Positions 8,441 to 17,927 of a stretch of DNA of 64,000 bases are shown piece after piece. The notes beneath the pieces are model-generated. The model was not told the origin of the DNA. It searched no databases and worked only from the letters and a program-made list of their open reading frames with translations. The translations under genes were made by a program, and so were the position numbers. Source of the DNA: Neisseria sp. 83E34 (GTDB taxonomy: Bacteria; Pseudomonadota; Gammaproteobacteria; Burkholderiales; Neisseriaceae); NCBI RefSeq assembly GCF_001308015.1, contig NZ_LGYH01000001.1:396392-460391 (forward strand), written 5' to 3'. Numbering within the stretch: position 1 is the first letter of the stretch; every line of letters starts with the position of its first letter.

Positions 8441-10474
8441 ATGAAGTATTTATTGATTGCGGTTATGTGTTTGGCTGTAATGACTGCCGCCATATGCGGC
8501 GGTATGTATATCGGCAGCATGGTTTACGCTCAATGGATGGGGCTTAAAGCGGAACCGTCCGTGATGATGTTGTACACCTACTGGCAGTATATAGACGAAC
8601 TGCCGAAGGGCATGGTTTGGCGGTTGGAGGTTTCAAGTGCCGTTGCCGCCCTGATGCCCGTGGTGGTTTTCGTGTTGATACTGGTTGCGCTGTTTTCGAA
8701 GCCCAAGCGGGAGCTGCACGGTTCGGCACGGTTTGCCCGCCGCAGCGAAATAAAAAAAATGAATTTACTGAAAAAGAAATTCGACCCCAAAGAAGCTCCC
8801 GACCTGCTCATCGGTAAATACGGAAAAAACTATTTAAGATGGAGCGGAAAGGAGTTTGTTTACCTTGCCGCTCCCACCCGTTCAGGTAAAGGCGTAGGTT
8901 TTGTAGTTCCCAATTGCCTACACTACCGGCACAGCATGGTGGTGTACGACCCCAAACTGGAAAACTTCCTGATTACGGCAGGATTTCGTGCCAAGCACGG
9001 ACAGGCTGTTTACCTGTTTAACCCGGGCGGCCGTATGCCCGAACACGAACGCAACCCGAATGCGCCTTTGGTCAGCCACCGTTGGAATCCGCTGACTTAT
9101 GTCCGACGCAATCCGGTATATACGTTTAAAGATGCGCAAGGGATTGCAACGATTATGTATCCCGACCCTCCTAACCCCAACGGAAGCGCCATGTTCTTTG
9201 TGGAATCGTCACGCAAGCTGTTTTCCGGCTTGTTGATGTATTTGATTGAAACGGAGGGGGAACGGGATTTGAGCCTACCTGAAAACAAAACCACTATGGC
9301 CAATCTTTTCAGGCTCGCCAATCCTAAAAACCGCAAAACTTTATCGGAATGGATAAAAGACGAAATCGAGTTGCGGAACCGGCAGGAACATACCCGTCTT
9401 AGTGACAACTGCATGACCCTATTAATGGATTTTGCAAACGGAAATGCCAAGACCGGAGCGGATATTGTAGCTACCATGACCGCCTCTTTGAGTATTTTTA
9501 TTGACCCCGTGGTAGAGGCGGCTACCAGCGATGACGATTTCTTTCTTGATGATGTACGCAAAAAACTCATGACGGTTTATGTGGGTATTCTGCCGACGGA
9601 AACCGCCGTATTTTCGCGTTTAACCAATCTGTTTTTCAGTTTGCTGGCCAACGTCAATGTCTATCAAGGCCTGCCTGAAAACAACCCCGATATTTTGAAA
9701 TACCAGTGTTTGATGATGATGGACGAATTTACCGCCCTCGGTGTGGTGCCGGCTATTGAGCACGGGGTCGCATACATGGCCGGTTACAACATGAGGCTGG
9801 CGATTATTTTCCAAACTCCGTCCCAAGTTGAAAAGCTTTACCAAAAAGCCGGTATGCGGACATTCTTTACCAATTTCGGCTGTCAAATCGTGTTTCCCCC
9901 GCGGGAACAGGCTGATGCTGAAGAGTACAGCAAACTGATAGGATACGAGACGTTCAAGACTAAATCGACGTCGCGTTCGCACGGCAAAAGCAGCAGCCGC
10001 AGTAACAGCGTAAGCGATCAGCGACGTGCTGTCATGAATCCCGACGAATTGAAAATGATGCCGAAAGAGGATTGTATTATCAGCCTAACCAACAGTCGGT
10101 CTATTTATGCTAAGAAAATCGTTTACTGGCAAGACCCTGTTTTCAGTAAAAGGGCAAATCTTCCGCCGCCTGCGGTACCGGCGTTGTCAGTTGTTTTACT
10201 TAAACGTGCGCCGGAACAAGCGCTGCAACCGGATTATGTATCGCCGGAAGATATGGCGAGCTTTAACTGGAAAGAGGCGGGGAACTCGGAGGACATTGCC
10301 CGTTCCGTCCTCACGGCATTGGTTCCGGCAGGAAGTCCGCCGGAATTTGTGGCCCAACTGGTGCCGGTTATTGCCAAGAATTGGGGCGAGGGCAGTTTGG
10401 AGCTTATCGCCAAAATATTGAAAGAGACTTCCGGTATATCGGTAGGAAGCGGCCAGCCGAAAGCTGCGGCTTAA
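8441..10474 (+). CDS. virD4: VirD4/TraG coupling protein
   Basis: 677 residues. Two N-terminal membrane segments (about 3-28 and 66-86), HGSARFA at 93-99, Walker A APTRSGKG at 144-151 and Walker B with LMMMDEFTALG identify the hexameric coupling ATPase that hands the relaxase-DNA complex to the channel. A Ser-rich linker (TKSTSRSHGKSSSRSNSVSD) is normal for VirD4. The frame is open from 8393, but that part lies in the hairpin; the ATG at 8441 has GCGGAG at a good distance. Confidence 0.95.
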   Translation: MKYLLIAVMCLAVMTAAICGGMYIGSMVYAQWMGLKAEPSVMMLYTYWQYIDELPKGMVWRLEVSSAVAALMPVVVFVLILVALFSKPKRELHGSARFARRSEIKKMNLLKKKFDPKEAPDLLIGKYGKNYLRWSGKEFVYLAAPTRSGKGVGFVVPNCLHYRHSMVVYDPKLENFLITAGFRAKHGQAVYLFNPGGRMPEHERNPNAPLVSHRWNPLTYVRRNPVYTFKDAQGIATIMYPDPPNPNGSAMFFVESSRKLFSGLLMYLIETEGERDLSLPENKTTMANLFRLANPKNRKTLSEWIKDEIELRNRQEHTRLSDNCMTLLMDFANGNAKTGADIVATMTASLSIFIDPVVEAATSDDDFFLDDVRKKLMTVYVGILPTETAVFSRLTNLFFSLLANVNVYQGLPENNPDILKYQCLMMMDEFTALGVVPAIEHGVAYMAGYNMRLAIIFQTPSQVEKLYQKAGMRTFFTNFGCQIVFPPREQADAEEYSKLIGYETFKTKSTSRSHGKSSSRSNSVSDQRRAVMNPDELKMMPKEDCIISLTNSRSIYAKKIVYWQDPVFSKRANLPPPAVPALSVVLLKRAPEQALQPDYVSPEDMASFNWKEAGNSEDIARSVLTALVPAGSPPEFVAQLVPVIAKNWGEGSLELIAKILKETSGISVGSGQPKAAA

Positions 10475-10489
10475 TTTGGATTTGTATTA

Positions 10490-10518
10490 AGACGGTCCTT
10501 GGCGGCCGTCTGTTTTTT
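10490..10518 (+). terminator. terminator-like hairpin overlapping the next RBS
   Basis: AGACGG and CCGTCT with a 10-nt loop, then GTTTTTT running straight into GGAGG (10519-10523). The T-tract touches the Shine-Dalgarno of the short ORF at 10527. Confidence 0.65.
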
Positions 10519-10526
10519 GGAGGTTG

Positions 10527-10616
10527 ATGATGAAGAAAATTGTATTGGTAACGCGTGGCACAGAGCGACAACGTAGCCGGTATATAGCAAGTCAACAAGG
10601 TAAAACTAAGTTGTGA
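10527..10616 (+). pseudogene. 29-codon ORF, truncated duplicate of the next gene's start
   Basis: Well-placed GGAGG and tandem ATG codons open a 29-residue ORF. Its residues 2-24 (MKKIVLVTRGTERQRSRYI...) align with the first residues of the following protein (MRKLILITGADECKRNRVI...), sharing about half of the positions, and then a stop follows. It overlaps the GTG alternative start of that gene. Either a remnant of a tandem duplication or a leader peptide coupled to the next gene. Confidence 0.5.
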
Positions 10617-10624
10617 GAAAAGTT

Positions 10625-11254
10625 ATGCGTAAATTAATTTTAATTACAGGTGCCGATGAATGTAAGAGAAACCGTGTTATCACACACAAACAAAACACAA
10701 GCCATCATGAAATACGCTGTGTTCTATCCCAAGCCGATAAGTTGATGATGCAGGATATTGAAAGCAGTTGGCCGATTGATTTGTATATTAGTATTGAAGA
10801 TAAGTCTTCCATCTCTCCAGATATTCTTGAAAAAGTTTCCGAAGAGATATTTTTGGAAGAGAAAGATGAGCGATTGTTTGCAGTAACAAACGGAAAGGGC
10901 GGTATTAGCCGAGAGGAGATTAACGGCAACGGTTTGCCAAGTTGGGTGCCTATAATAAACACATGTGTAATTATCATTGGCAACACCGATACAGCCAACT
11001 CTATTATTCCGCCTGAGGTGACCCACTTTGATGGTTGTGATTCTGCTTTTACTTTCGGTATATTATTATCCACAACAGAATTACACAATCCGTCTGCACA
11101 CTGCCCTGCTGAAATTGCTTGGAGAATAGACAAGCTTTTCCCTGGACATATAGGCAATATCCTTTATGACCCCAAAACTCGTACTGGAGCTGCTTCCTAT
11201 CGAGGCACACCCCCGGAAGTGGGCACGATTCGGTATCTTCCTGAAGATAGATAA
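10625..11254 (+). CDS. hypothetical cytoplasmic protein
   Basis: 209 residues from the ATG at 10625 (a GTG at 10613 overlaps the previous short ORF by 4 nt and is also possible). It begins with a beta-strand-like MRKLILITGADE, has no signal or membrane segment and is rich in Ile and charged residues. I recognise no family. The N-terminal resemblance to the preceding 29-residue ORF is notable. AT-richer than its neighbours, so perhaps a later arrival. Confidence 0.6.
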   Translation: MRKLILITGADECKRNRVITHKQNTSHHEIRCVLSQADKLMMQDIESSWPIDLYISIEDKSSISPDILEKVSEEIFLEEKDERLFAVTNGKGGISREEINGNGLPSWVPIINTCVIIIGNTDTANSIIPPEVTHFDGCDSAFTFGILLSTTELHNPSAHCPAEIAWRIDKLFPGHIGNILYDPKTRTGAASYRGTPPEVGTIRYLPEDR

Positions 11255-11342
11255 AACCGCTCCTACCTGTCTGAATTTAATATGCCCATTTATTTTTTAA
11301 ACCCTTATAAAGCTGCAACCGGAATCTGCTTAATTAACGGTA

Positions 11343-11386
11343 ATACACAGGCCGTCTGAAATTCTTCAGGCGGCCTGTGTATTTCT
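11343..11386 (+). terminator. uptake-sequence inverted repeat acting as terminator
   Basis: Contains AGGCCGTCTGAA (11349-11360) in one arm and a near-complement TTCAGGCGGCCT in the other; the stem is extended by AATACAC/GTGTATT and followed by TCTAGGCGGTTTTT. Confidence 0.75.
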
Positions 11387-11426
11387 AGGCGGTTTTTCAT
11401 AAATATTTAGGAAGAAATGAAATGAA

Positions 11427-11888
11427 ATGAAATTGAAGCGCGAAATACACAACGACAAAATTCACTATGACATCATTCCACGCACACGACTGGTTATTCC
11501 TTTGAGTGATTATGAAAGGATGAGAAAAAAAATATACCGTAATCCTCAGTATTGGTTTGAAGAGATTTTCGGGCTGCTCATATGGACGGTCAAAACGGTG
11601 TTTTTTGCTCAGGCTGCCGCCTTCTTGATTTGTCTGTGTATTGTGGTTGCGGCAAATTTAGATTTATCCGGCACCGATTTGAAATCGTTTTTCATAGACG
11701 TTTGGAACTCAAGCATTGGTCTCACTTTCGGTTTGTTTATATTCAACGTGTTGGTTTGCGCGGCTTTTTCCCTTCGTCCCTTTTCACGCTCGATTTATTA
11801 CTCCCACCTGGATAATTTAATCGCCAGTGAATATGAAGAAGTAATTACCACAATCGAAATCCCTGCGGACCGGCAGGAAGGCAGATAG
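11427..11888 (+). CDS. membrane protein of unknown function
   Basis: 153 residues with two membrane helices (about 46-80 and 97-118) between polar ends; Tyr-rich loop RSIYYSHLDNL. Three ATG codons occur in tandem (11417, 11422, 11427) in a small ATGAA repeat; only the last continues this frame. TTAGGAAG is upstream. Family not recognised. It lies between virD4 and the primase in the transfer direction. Confidence 0.6.
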   Translation: MKLKREIHNDKIHYDIIPRTRLVIPLSDYERMRKKIYRNPQYWFEEIFGLLIWTVKTVFFAQAAAFLICLCIVVAANLDLSGTDLKSFFIDVWNSSIGLTFGLFIFNVLVCAAFSLRPFSRSIYYSHLDNLIASEYEEVITTIEIPADRQEGR

Positions 11889-11962
11889 CCCCGACATTTC
11901 CGGCAAAAAACGTGCAGGTTAAATACGTTTTCAGACGGCCGTTTTAATTTTGGAGAAAATTT

Positions 11963-14830
11963 ATGAGCAACTACGACGACATTCAAAAAGCCCTGAGCTA
12001 TATTGACCCGCATGACCGGGATGTGTGGGTGAATACCGGCTACTCGATCAAACACGAGTTGGGCGAAAACGGTTTTGATTTATGGGACCAATGGTCACAA
12101 CAGGCGGACAACTACAACAACCGTGCCGCCCGCAATGTTTGGAAGAGCATCAAAAACCCGACGCGCACCATAGGTTCGCTGTTCCATGATGCACGGAATA
12201 ACGGCTACCGCCCCGACAAACCCTACACGCCGCCGTCTGCCGAGGAGCAGGCGCGGATTAAGGCGCAAAGGGAAGCAGCCCGTTTGGCCGAAGAGCAGGC
12301 GCAGGCAGAGCGGCGGGAGAAGGCAAAAAGTTTGGCGCAAAGCATTTGGTCGCGCGCAACGCCCGCCGACATCAACCATCCCTATTTGGCCGCCAAAGGG
12401 ATTACCGATCCGGCGGCGGTCGCCGGCCTGCGTCAAAACCTGTATCAGGGCGACAACAATCTGTTGGTACCCGTGGTGCATAACCGTGAAATTGTGAATG
12501 TGCAATCCATCAACCAAGACGGCGGCAAGCGGTTTTTGTCGGGCGGGCAGGTACATGGCGGTTTTGCCGTTGTCGGGGATGCCGACAAAATGGAACACGG
12601 TATCGTGATTGCGGAAGGCTTTGCCACCGCCGCCAGCATCCATCAGGCTACGGATAAAACCGTGGTTGTAGCGTTCAATGCCGGAAACATGGTGGCCGTA
12701 TCGGAACGTTTGGCCAAGAGCCTGCCTGATAACGTCCCCGTTACCCTTGCGGTGGATAACGATGCCAGTCAGACAGGTATGAAAAAAGCTTTACAGGCAG
12801 CGGCGTATTTCGGCGGTCGGGCGCAGGTTGTCGAACCGGAATTTACCATGACCCAAATCAGACAATATCAACAGGAAAACGGTGTGGACGAACAAGGCCG
12901 TCCCAAGCTGCCGAGTGATTTTAACGATCTGCACCGTCTGGCCGGTATCGAAGCCGTGCGTGAAAAAATAGAAACGGCAATCAGACAGTATGAGGTTGAT
13001 AAAGAGCCGGTGCCGACAACCGGTTTATCCGAACCTGCCGCAGGGCAACCGCCGGAACCCCTGTCTGAACAGGAATGGGCTGCCGTAATTGCCGAAGAAG
13101 CGAAAATGCGGGGCATCCCGATGCCCGGACAAACACAACCGGCAGCACACACCGTGCCGCCAACCGAACAAGCCGCCGAAACACCGGCGGCTTTTGTACA
13201 GGGAGAAGCCGCAATGAATACCGAGCAGGAAGAAAACCGACAAACCCCGGCACACGAAACATCCGATCCGGCTGCCAACAGTATCGAGTACACCGCCATA
13301 CGCCCGTCGAAAGAACCGGAGCCGTTGCCGGAGGCCGCACCGGACAAGACCGCCGTAAAAACGGATAGGACAGAAAGTCTAAGTGAAGGGTCGGCGGTTC
13401 CGTTGACCGGTTACACGCTGGAAAAGACACCCGAACCCGCCCAAACGGAAAAGACCGAAAACGGGCCGGCGTATGAAACGGTCAAAAAGCCCGTAACCGA
13501 CCTGAATTACCGCATACCGCCGGAAAGCATCGAAAGCCGTTATGTGGTAGCGGACGGCAAATATCTGTCTGCCGCCAACCATACCACCGTTATGTTTACC
13601 GACGCGGGCAAAAAAATCAGCACCGCCAAAACCGACACCCAAACCATCAACGACATGCTTGAGGTGGCCAAAGCCAAAGGCTGGGACAGCATCAAAATCA
13701 GCGGCAGCCAAGAGTTTAAGGCCATGATGTATGTGGCGGCGGAAAGTCAGGGTATCCGTACCAGCGGCTACCGGCCTAGCAATGAGGATTTGGCATTACT
13801 GAAAAGACTGCGTGAAGAACGGTCGTTAAATACCATAGAACAGCAACCCGAACGCGTACACGCCGTTGCATCGGAGGTGGAAAAAGTCGCGCCGGTTCCT
13901 TTCCCGGGCGACAAGCGTAACAGACCGGCCGAAGCCCCGGAGGCTGCTGCGGCAAACGGCGCCGGGGTTGCCCAAGCAGGCGAACGGATTGTCAGCGTCG
14001 GTCAGGCACCGTACCGCCACAACCCCGAGAATCAAGACAGCCCGTATATCGTCTTGGAGCGGAACGGCAAAGAACGTACCATCTGGGGCGTAGATATTCC
14101 CGATGCAATGGAGCGCAGCGGGGCGGAGGTGGGCGACCGCATCATTCTGCATTCATTGGGTAAGCAGCCGGTGGAAATTGATGTGAACGTCCGGGATGAA
14201 AGCGGCCAAGTCATAGGCACCGAGAAAAAAGAAGTCGAACGCAAGCTGTTTAAAATGGAAATCGTTCAGGAACGGGAAGGGCGGGAAAAGGAAGCACCGG
14301 ATCGGGAGGAGGAGAATGTACCCGGCAAGCCCGATGTTGCGGCCATAGCGAAAGCAGACAAAATGATGTCGCAAAACGAAATCCCGTCCAAAGCGACCAT
14401 CAACACGTCCCATGCGGCAGACACCCGGCTCGGTGTACCGTTACAGGCAATCGGGCAAAGCGAAATCCCGTCCGAAGTGGCTATCGAAGCAGGGCGCATG
14501 AAATCGGCCGCGCTCGATACCCGTTATGCTGCGGCAAAAGCCGGGTATATGGCGAAAGCCGAAAAATTGTCCAAAGCCAACAAACAGCACTTGCAGTTCC
14601 ACGAACGAAACGTTATGGATACCATCCGCGGACTGAAGGGCGATGCCCGCACATTGGCTTTGGTCAATTATTACGAGCATACCGGAAAAATGATGCACGG
14701 GCGCAAGCTGGATTTACCCAAACCTGCGCGTGCACCGGCCCACACCCCCGGGCAACACATTCCGACGCAGCAGCGGACGGAGCGGGAGCACGAACAAAGG
14801 CAGACGCCGGAGCCCGAAATCGGCCGTTAA
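11963..14830 (+). CDS. TOPRIM primase of the polyvalent type (PriCT_2, TOPRIM, LPD7-like)
   Basis: 955 residues. Residues 5-80 look like a PriCT_2 primase-associated domain (DRDVWVNTGYSIKHE, FDLWDQWSQQ). A charged coiled coil (95-125) leads to a TOPRIM-type domain with Glu218 in IVIAEGFATAASIH and DND at 265-267. After a Pro/Glu-rich linker (340-510) comes an LPD7-like domain (YVVADGKYLS...GWDSIKISGSQEFKAMMYVAA). Such plasmid primases (TraC-like) make primers on the transferred strand and may be exported with it. The end carries a shared module around NVMDTIRGLKGDARTLALVN and a tail ending EPEIGR. Confidence 0.82.
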   Translation: MSNYDDIQKALSYIDPHDRDVWVNTGYSIKHELGENGFDLWDQWSQQADNYNNRAARNVWKSIKNPTRTIGSLFHDARNNGYRPDKPYTPPSAEEQARIKAQREAARLAEEQAQAERREKAKSLAQSIWSRATPADINHPYLAAKGITDPAAVAGLRQNLYQGDNNLLVPVVHNREIVNVQSINQDGGKRFLSGGQVHGGFAVVGDADKMEHGIVIAEGFATAASIHQATDKTVVVAFNAGNMVAVSERLAKSLPDNVPVTLAVDNDASQTGMKKALQAAAYFGGRAQVVEPEFTMTQIRQYQQENGVDEQGRPKLPSDFNDLHRLAGIEAVREKIETAIRQYEVDKEPVPTTGLSEPAAGQPPEPLSEQEWAAVIAEEAKMRGIPMPGQTQPAAHTVPPTEQAAETPAAFVQGEAAMNTEQEENRQTPAHETSDPAANSIEYTAIRPSKEPEPLPEAAPDKTAVKTDRTESLSEGSAVPLTGYTLEKTPEPAQTEKTENGPAYETVKKPVTDLNYRIPPESIESRYVVADGKYLSAANHTTVMFTDAGKKISTAKTDTQTINDMLEVAKAKGWDSIKISGSQEFKAMMYVAAESQGIRTSGYRPSNEDLALLKRLREERSLNTIEQQPERVHAVASEVEKVAPVPFPGDKRNRPAEAPEAAAANGAGVAQAGERIVSVGQAPYRHNPENQDSPYIVLERNGKERTIWGVDIPDAMERSGAEVGDRIILHSLGKQPVEIDVNVRDESGQVIGTEKKEVERKLFKMEIVQEREGREKEAPDREEENVPGKPDVAAIAKADKMMSQNEIPSKATINTSHAADTRLGVPLQAIGQSEIPSEVAIEAGRMKSAALDTRYAAAKAGYMAKAEKLSKANKQHLQFHERNVMDTIRGLKGDARTLALVNYYEHTGKMMHGRKLDLPKPARAPAHTPGQHIPTQQRTEREHEQRQTPEPEIGR

Positions 14831-14841
14831 TAAACTGACCG

Positions 14842-14876
14842 CAGCCTGAAACAGCCTGTTTCAGGCTGTTTTGTTT
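14842..14876 (+). terminator. terminator-like hairpin abutting the next RBS
   Basis: A perfect 12-bp stem (CAGCCTGAAACA / TGTTTCAGGCTG) with a 3-nt loop and TTTTGTTT, then GGAG. The left arm contains GCAGCCTGAA, the core of the uptake-sequence dialect known from Kingella. Confidence 0.75.
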
Positions 14877-14884
14877 GGAGAGAG

Positions 14885-16120
14885 ATGATGGAGCAAGCAG
14901 AAACACGGCAAGCCTTATTTGAAACCGGCCAGTCCGTTAAACACCAAAACCGGCATTTGCGCGAGGTTTACCTTGTGGTGGGCAGGGGAAAGAACGGCAA
15001 CGGTTATCTGTTGCTGGGAGACGAACCTGTCCGTACACCTTATTTGCAGGCTACCGACGGCTCCGGTTTCGAGCGGGCGGAAGGTTCGGCTTTTCGGGCA
15101 GGACTGGTTTACGAAAATACCGATGCGGCAAAGGCATACCGGCTGTTTCAGCAGAACGCGAAGCCGTACCGCAATGAATACGATTTGATTTCGGAGGCCG
15201 ACTTTTACCGGGCTTTCGGCAAAATCGAACCGGAGCGGCAAGCGGCTGAAAACAGCATAGACCGTGCTGAAAAACATCATTCGGAAAAAATCATTGACCG
15301 TTTAGCCGGGTTTCACGGATGGACGAAACAGGATGCTTTGACTGCCGTAAAAAGTGTAGACGGCGTTTCCGAAGGCGGCAATCTGAATCCGCGCGGTACG
15401 GAAACCGTTTATGCGCGATTTGACGGCAACGGACGGTACCTGGCTTTGGAAAAAGGATGGGAAACCGTGTTTGATATTGATACGCGGGATGCCCGTACCG
15501 AAACGGCGGCAGCCGTATTCAACCGGTTTGCCCAAAAGTCGGAATACGGTATTGCCTTTAAACCGGCCGAAGCAACGGAAATGCTGCTGACGGCCAACAG
15601 CGAAGACCGTATCAAACAAGCCCTGACCGAAAACGGTTATGGCTATGTATCAACCACTGCACGTTGGGAAAAGACCGTCGGCAATTTTGATATTACGGCA
15701 ACATTTATGCAGGGCGAAACCCATCTGCTGACAACCGACCGCCTCAGTCGTGCCACAGAGCACACCAAGTTTCCGTCGCAGGAAACCGATGCGGTAATGG
15801 ATTATATCGGACGGCAGGAGAAGGCTGCTTTGGCGCACAGCCAAGCCGAACCTTCGGTCGGAAAAGAAGCGGCTTTACCGCCTGAAGAGCGGTTGCAGTT
15901 GGCCAAACACCGTTATTTGATGCAGGGCACGACTTTGACTGCTTCCGAAAAGCAGATGCGATCTGTGTTGGAACATGCAATGGAAAACCTGATACACGGC
16001 TTGCCGCCTCAGGTGCAGATGCAGGCCCGAACCAACTTTTACGAAAGCCAAATCCAACAACAGGCTCAGAAGTACGATATGGGTGCCGACCTCCATAACG
16101 ACTATTCGCCCGAACGTTGA
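14885..16120 (+). CDS. polyvalent-type element protein with shared C-terminal module
   Basis: 411 residues, cytoplasmic, no recognisable enzyme motif. The middle part (GFHGWTKQDALTAVKSVDG, YARFDGNGRYLALEKGW) is mixed alpha/beta. The last 60 residues (LEHAMENLIHGLPPQVQMQA..., end NDYSPER) are clearly related to the ends of the proteins at 16197 and 34095 and more weakly to the primase. It is preceded by a hairpin and GGAG. The family resembles large polyvalent proteins carried by conjugative elements; a role in establishment in the recipient is an inference. Confidence 0.6.
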   Translation: MMEQAETRQALFETGQSVKHQNRHLREVYLVVGRGKNGNGYLLLGDEPVRTPYLQATDGSGFERAEGSAFRAGLVYENTDAAKAYRLFQQNAKPYRNEYDLISEADFYRAFGKIEPERQAAENSIDRAEKHHSEKIIDRLAGFHGWTKQDALTAVKSVDGVSEGGNLNPRGTETVYARFDGNGRYLALEKGWETVFDIDTRDARTETAAAVFNRFAQKSEYGIAFKPAEATEMLLTANSEDRIKQALTENGYGYVSTTARWEKTVGNFDITATFMQGETHLLTTDRLSRATEHTKFPSQETDAVMDYIGRQEKAALAHSQAEPSVGKEAALPPEERLQLAKHRYLMQGTTLTASEKQMRSVLEHAMENLIHGLPPQVQMQARTNFYESQIQQQAQKYDMGADLHNDYSPER

Positions 16121-16146
16121 GCATTTATGCTTTCGGTCTTAACCGT

Positions 16147-16187
16147 ATGCCTGTCTGAAAACCGTTTTTCAGACAGGCATTTGTTTT
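16147..16187 (+). terminator. TGCCTGTCTGAA-dialect uptake hairpin abutting an RBS
   Basis: A 15-bp stem with ATGCCTGTCTGAAAA as left arm (16147-16161) and its complement at 16166-16180, followed by TTGTTTT and directly by GGAGG (16188-16192). One of the few copies of the host dialect inside the element. Confidence 0.85.
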
Positions 16188-16196
16188 GGAGGTGCC

Positions 16197-17306
16197 ATGC
16201 CTGAAGCGAAATACGGAGAATTGCCCGGCTACTTTGCGACCGAAGAGCGTTTGGGAGGAAAGGACGCATACGAAGCCGAGAAAACGGCAGGAAAAACGGT
16301 GCTCGACTACCGCCAGTGGGTGCAGGTACGCACAGATGAATTTAAAAACTGGTTTGGCGATTGGCAAAACGGTCAAGTTCCTGTCCGGCTGCTTGATAAA
16401 AATGGAGAACCGAAAATTTTTTATCCCGACCCTGTTGCGGATACTTATGAGGTTTCCCGCCATATTTGTTACTACGAAACGCAACGGCGGAGCGTAAAAG
16501 AGACGATTACCGAATACGTTAAATATGATGACGAAGGCAGAATAATGGGGATATGGCCGCAGCCTAGAGAAGGCTATCTACCCGAGCAGCGCAGCCGGAC
16601 ACGAACATTTTATGAAGATATCGAAAAGTCCAAGACGGTGCATGAAACCCTGAGCTTCAGGCAAGTGGAAGATTGTACATTCCATATACGAATTGAAGGT
16701 TCCAACCGTTGGATCGGCGTTTTGGTGTTATCGCCTGAAGATGGAGAAAACGGCTTCCGTAGCAACCGCCCGTTGGCCAAACAGGACGGGAGCCGTTATT
16801 TCGTACCGTTTCGTGTCGAAATAGAGAAAGATTACCGGAGCAAAGGCGTGGGAACTGCGCTTTACCGCTTTGCCGAACAGTGTATAGGAGAAGAAATCTA
16901 TCCCGCCCGTTCGCAGACGGATGCAGCCAAAGGGTTATGGGAGAAACGCAACCGGCAGGGTGGCTTCGGCGGTTATTTTATGAATGCGGACGGACAGATG
17001 AAGTCCGCCGTCAATAACAGCGGTTTGTTCGACCGGAGCAACTCCGATACCGGCGATACACTGCCGCAGGAAATACTGGACAAAGCCCGCCGTACTTATC
17101 AAGGGCTGCGTGCAACAGCGGCACCTGAAGCGGAAAAGCAGCGTTTCACAATGTTGGAGCAACTAATGGAAAAAACAGTTTCTGGTTTGCCTGCCGATGT
17201 GCGGATGCAGGCACGGATTAACTTTTATCAGTCGCAAATCAGGGATGCCGGAAAAACATATGACTTATCGGATGAACGGAACATAGAAACCGGTATAGAC
17301 CGTTGA
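16197..17306 (+). CDS. polyvalent protein with WFGDW segment and GNAT-like domain
   Basis: 369 residues. The N-terminal VRTDEFKNWFGDWQNG followed by DKNGEPKIFY is the segment that precedes effector domains in many phage and plasmid polyvalent proteins. Residues about 200-250 have a GNAT acetyltransferase signature: VEIEKDYRSKGVGTALYRFA with the acetyl-CoA-binding RxxGVG loop. The C terminus (LMEKTVSGLPADVRMQARIN..., end ETGIDR) is the module shared with the proteins at 14885 and 34095. GGAGG precedes the ATG. Could act on targets in the recipient; substrate unknown. Confidence 0.65.
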   Translation: MPEAKYGELPGYFATEERLGGKDAYEAEKTAGKTVLDYRQWVQVRTDEFKNWFGDWQNGQVPVRLLDKNGEPKIFYPDPVADTYEVSRHICYYETQRRSVKETITEYVKYDDEGRIMGIWPQPREGYLPEQRSRTRTFYEDIEKSKTVHETLSFRQVEDCTFHIRIEGSNRWIGVLVLSPEDGENGFRSNRPLAKQDGSRYFVPFRVEIEKDYRSKGVGTALYRFAEQCIGEEIYPARSQTDAAKGLWEKRNRQGGFGGYFMNADGQMKSAVNNSGLFDRSNSDTGDTLPQEILDKARRTYQGLRATAAPEAEKQRFTMLEQLMEKTVSGLPADVRMQARINFYQSQIRDAGKTYDLSDERNIETGIDR

Positions 17307-17330
17307 TTTTCTGATTAAGTCCGTCTAAAA

Positions 17331-17361
17331 AGCTTGCCTCTTTTGAAGGGCAGGCTTTTTC
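17331..17361 (+). terminator. hairpin terminator upstream of mobC
   Basis: AGCTTGCC and GGCAGGCT (one G-T pair) with a 10-nt loop, then TTTTCTTTG. Confidence 0.6.
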
Positions 17362-17389
17362 TTTGTTGATGACAATTAGGGTGTCTATC

Positions 17390-17911
17390 ATGCCGAAAAA
17401 ATTTGATGTGTACGGTTTGTCCGATGAAGAAATCAAAGCTTTGCGCGAACTCGCTTTCAAACGGTACGGCAAGGCCAGCGTGTCTCTGTTGGCCAAGAAA
17501 CTGTTACAGGCTCAGTTGGTACCGGCTGACGAACCCGAACCGGTTAAGTTGCCGCCACCCAAATGCAAAAAGCGCATCACCCTGCGCTTGCCGGATAAAG
17601 ACCGCGCCTATCTTGAGGCGGCAGCGGAGACACGTCGCGGCTCCATTAACGATGTCGTCAGAGACATTATCCAATCCCATATCTCGCATTATCCGATTTT
17701 GTCGGCATTTGAAGCCGATGTGCTGTCGCAATCCAACTATCAGTTGGTCATGATAGGCCGCAATCTTAACCAAATCGCCCGCCGTCTAAATGCGGGTGAA
17801 AACGTATCTTTAAGCAGCCAACAGATCAGTGACTTGAAGAAGTTTATCGAAGCCCACGTCGGCAAAGTAAACCATGTGCTGCAAACCAACCGCCGCCGCA
17901 AGCGGGAGTAG
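17390..17911 (+). CDS. mobC: MobC-type relaxosome accessory protein
   Basis: 173 residues. Residues about 55-95 (KKRITLRLPDKDRAYLEAAA...GSINDVVRDII) look like a ribbon-helix-helix DNA-binding unit, followed by a helical part (NYQLVMIGRNLNQIARRLN...) that is typical of MobC proteins, which open the origin of transfer and recruit the relaxase. Earlier in-frame starts at 17363 and 17369 exist; TTAGGG before the ATG at 17390 favours this one. Upstream neighbour of the relaxase, 16 bases apart. Confidence 0.82.
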   Translation: MPKKFDVYGLSDEEIKALRELAFKRYGKASVSLLAKKLLQAQLVPADEPEPVKLPPPKCKKRITLRLPDKDRAYLEAAAETRRGSINDVVRDIIQSHISHYPILSAFEADVLSQSNYQLVMIGRNLNQIARRLNAGENVSLSSQQISDLKKFIEAHVGKVNHVLQTNRRRKRE

Positions 17912-17927
17912 CCGGAAGGGAGTAAAG

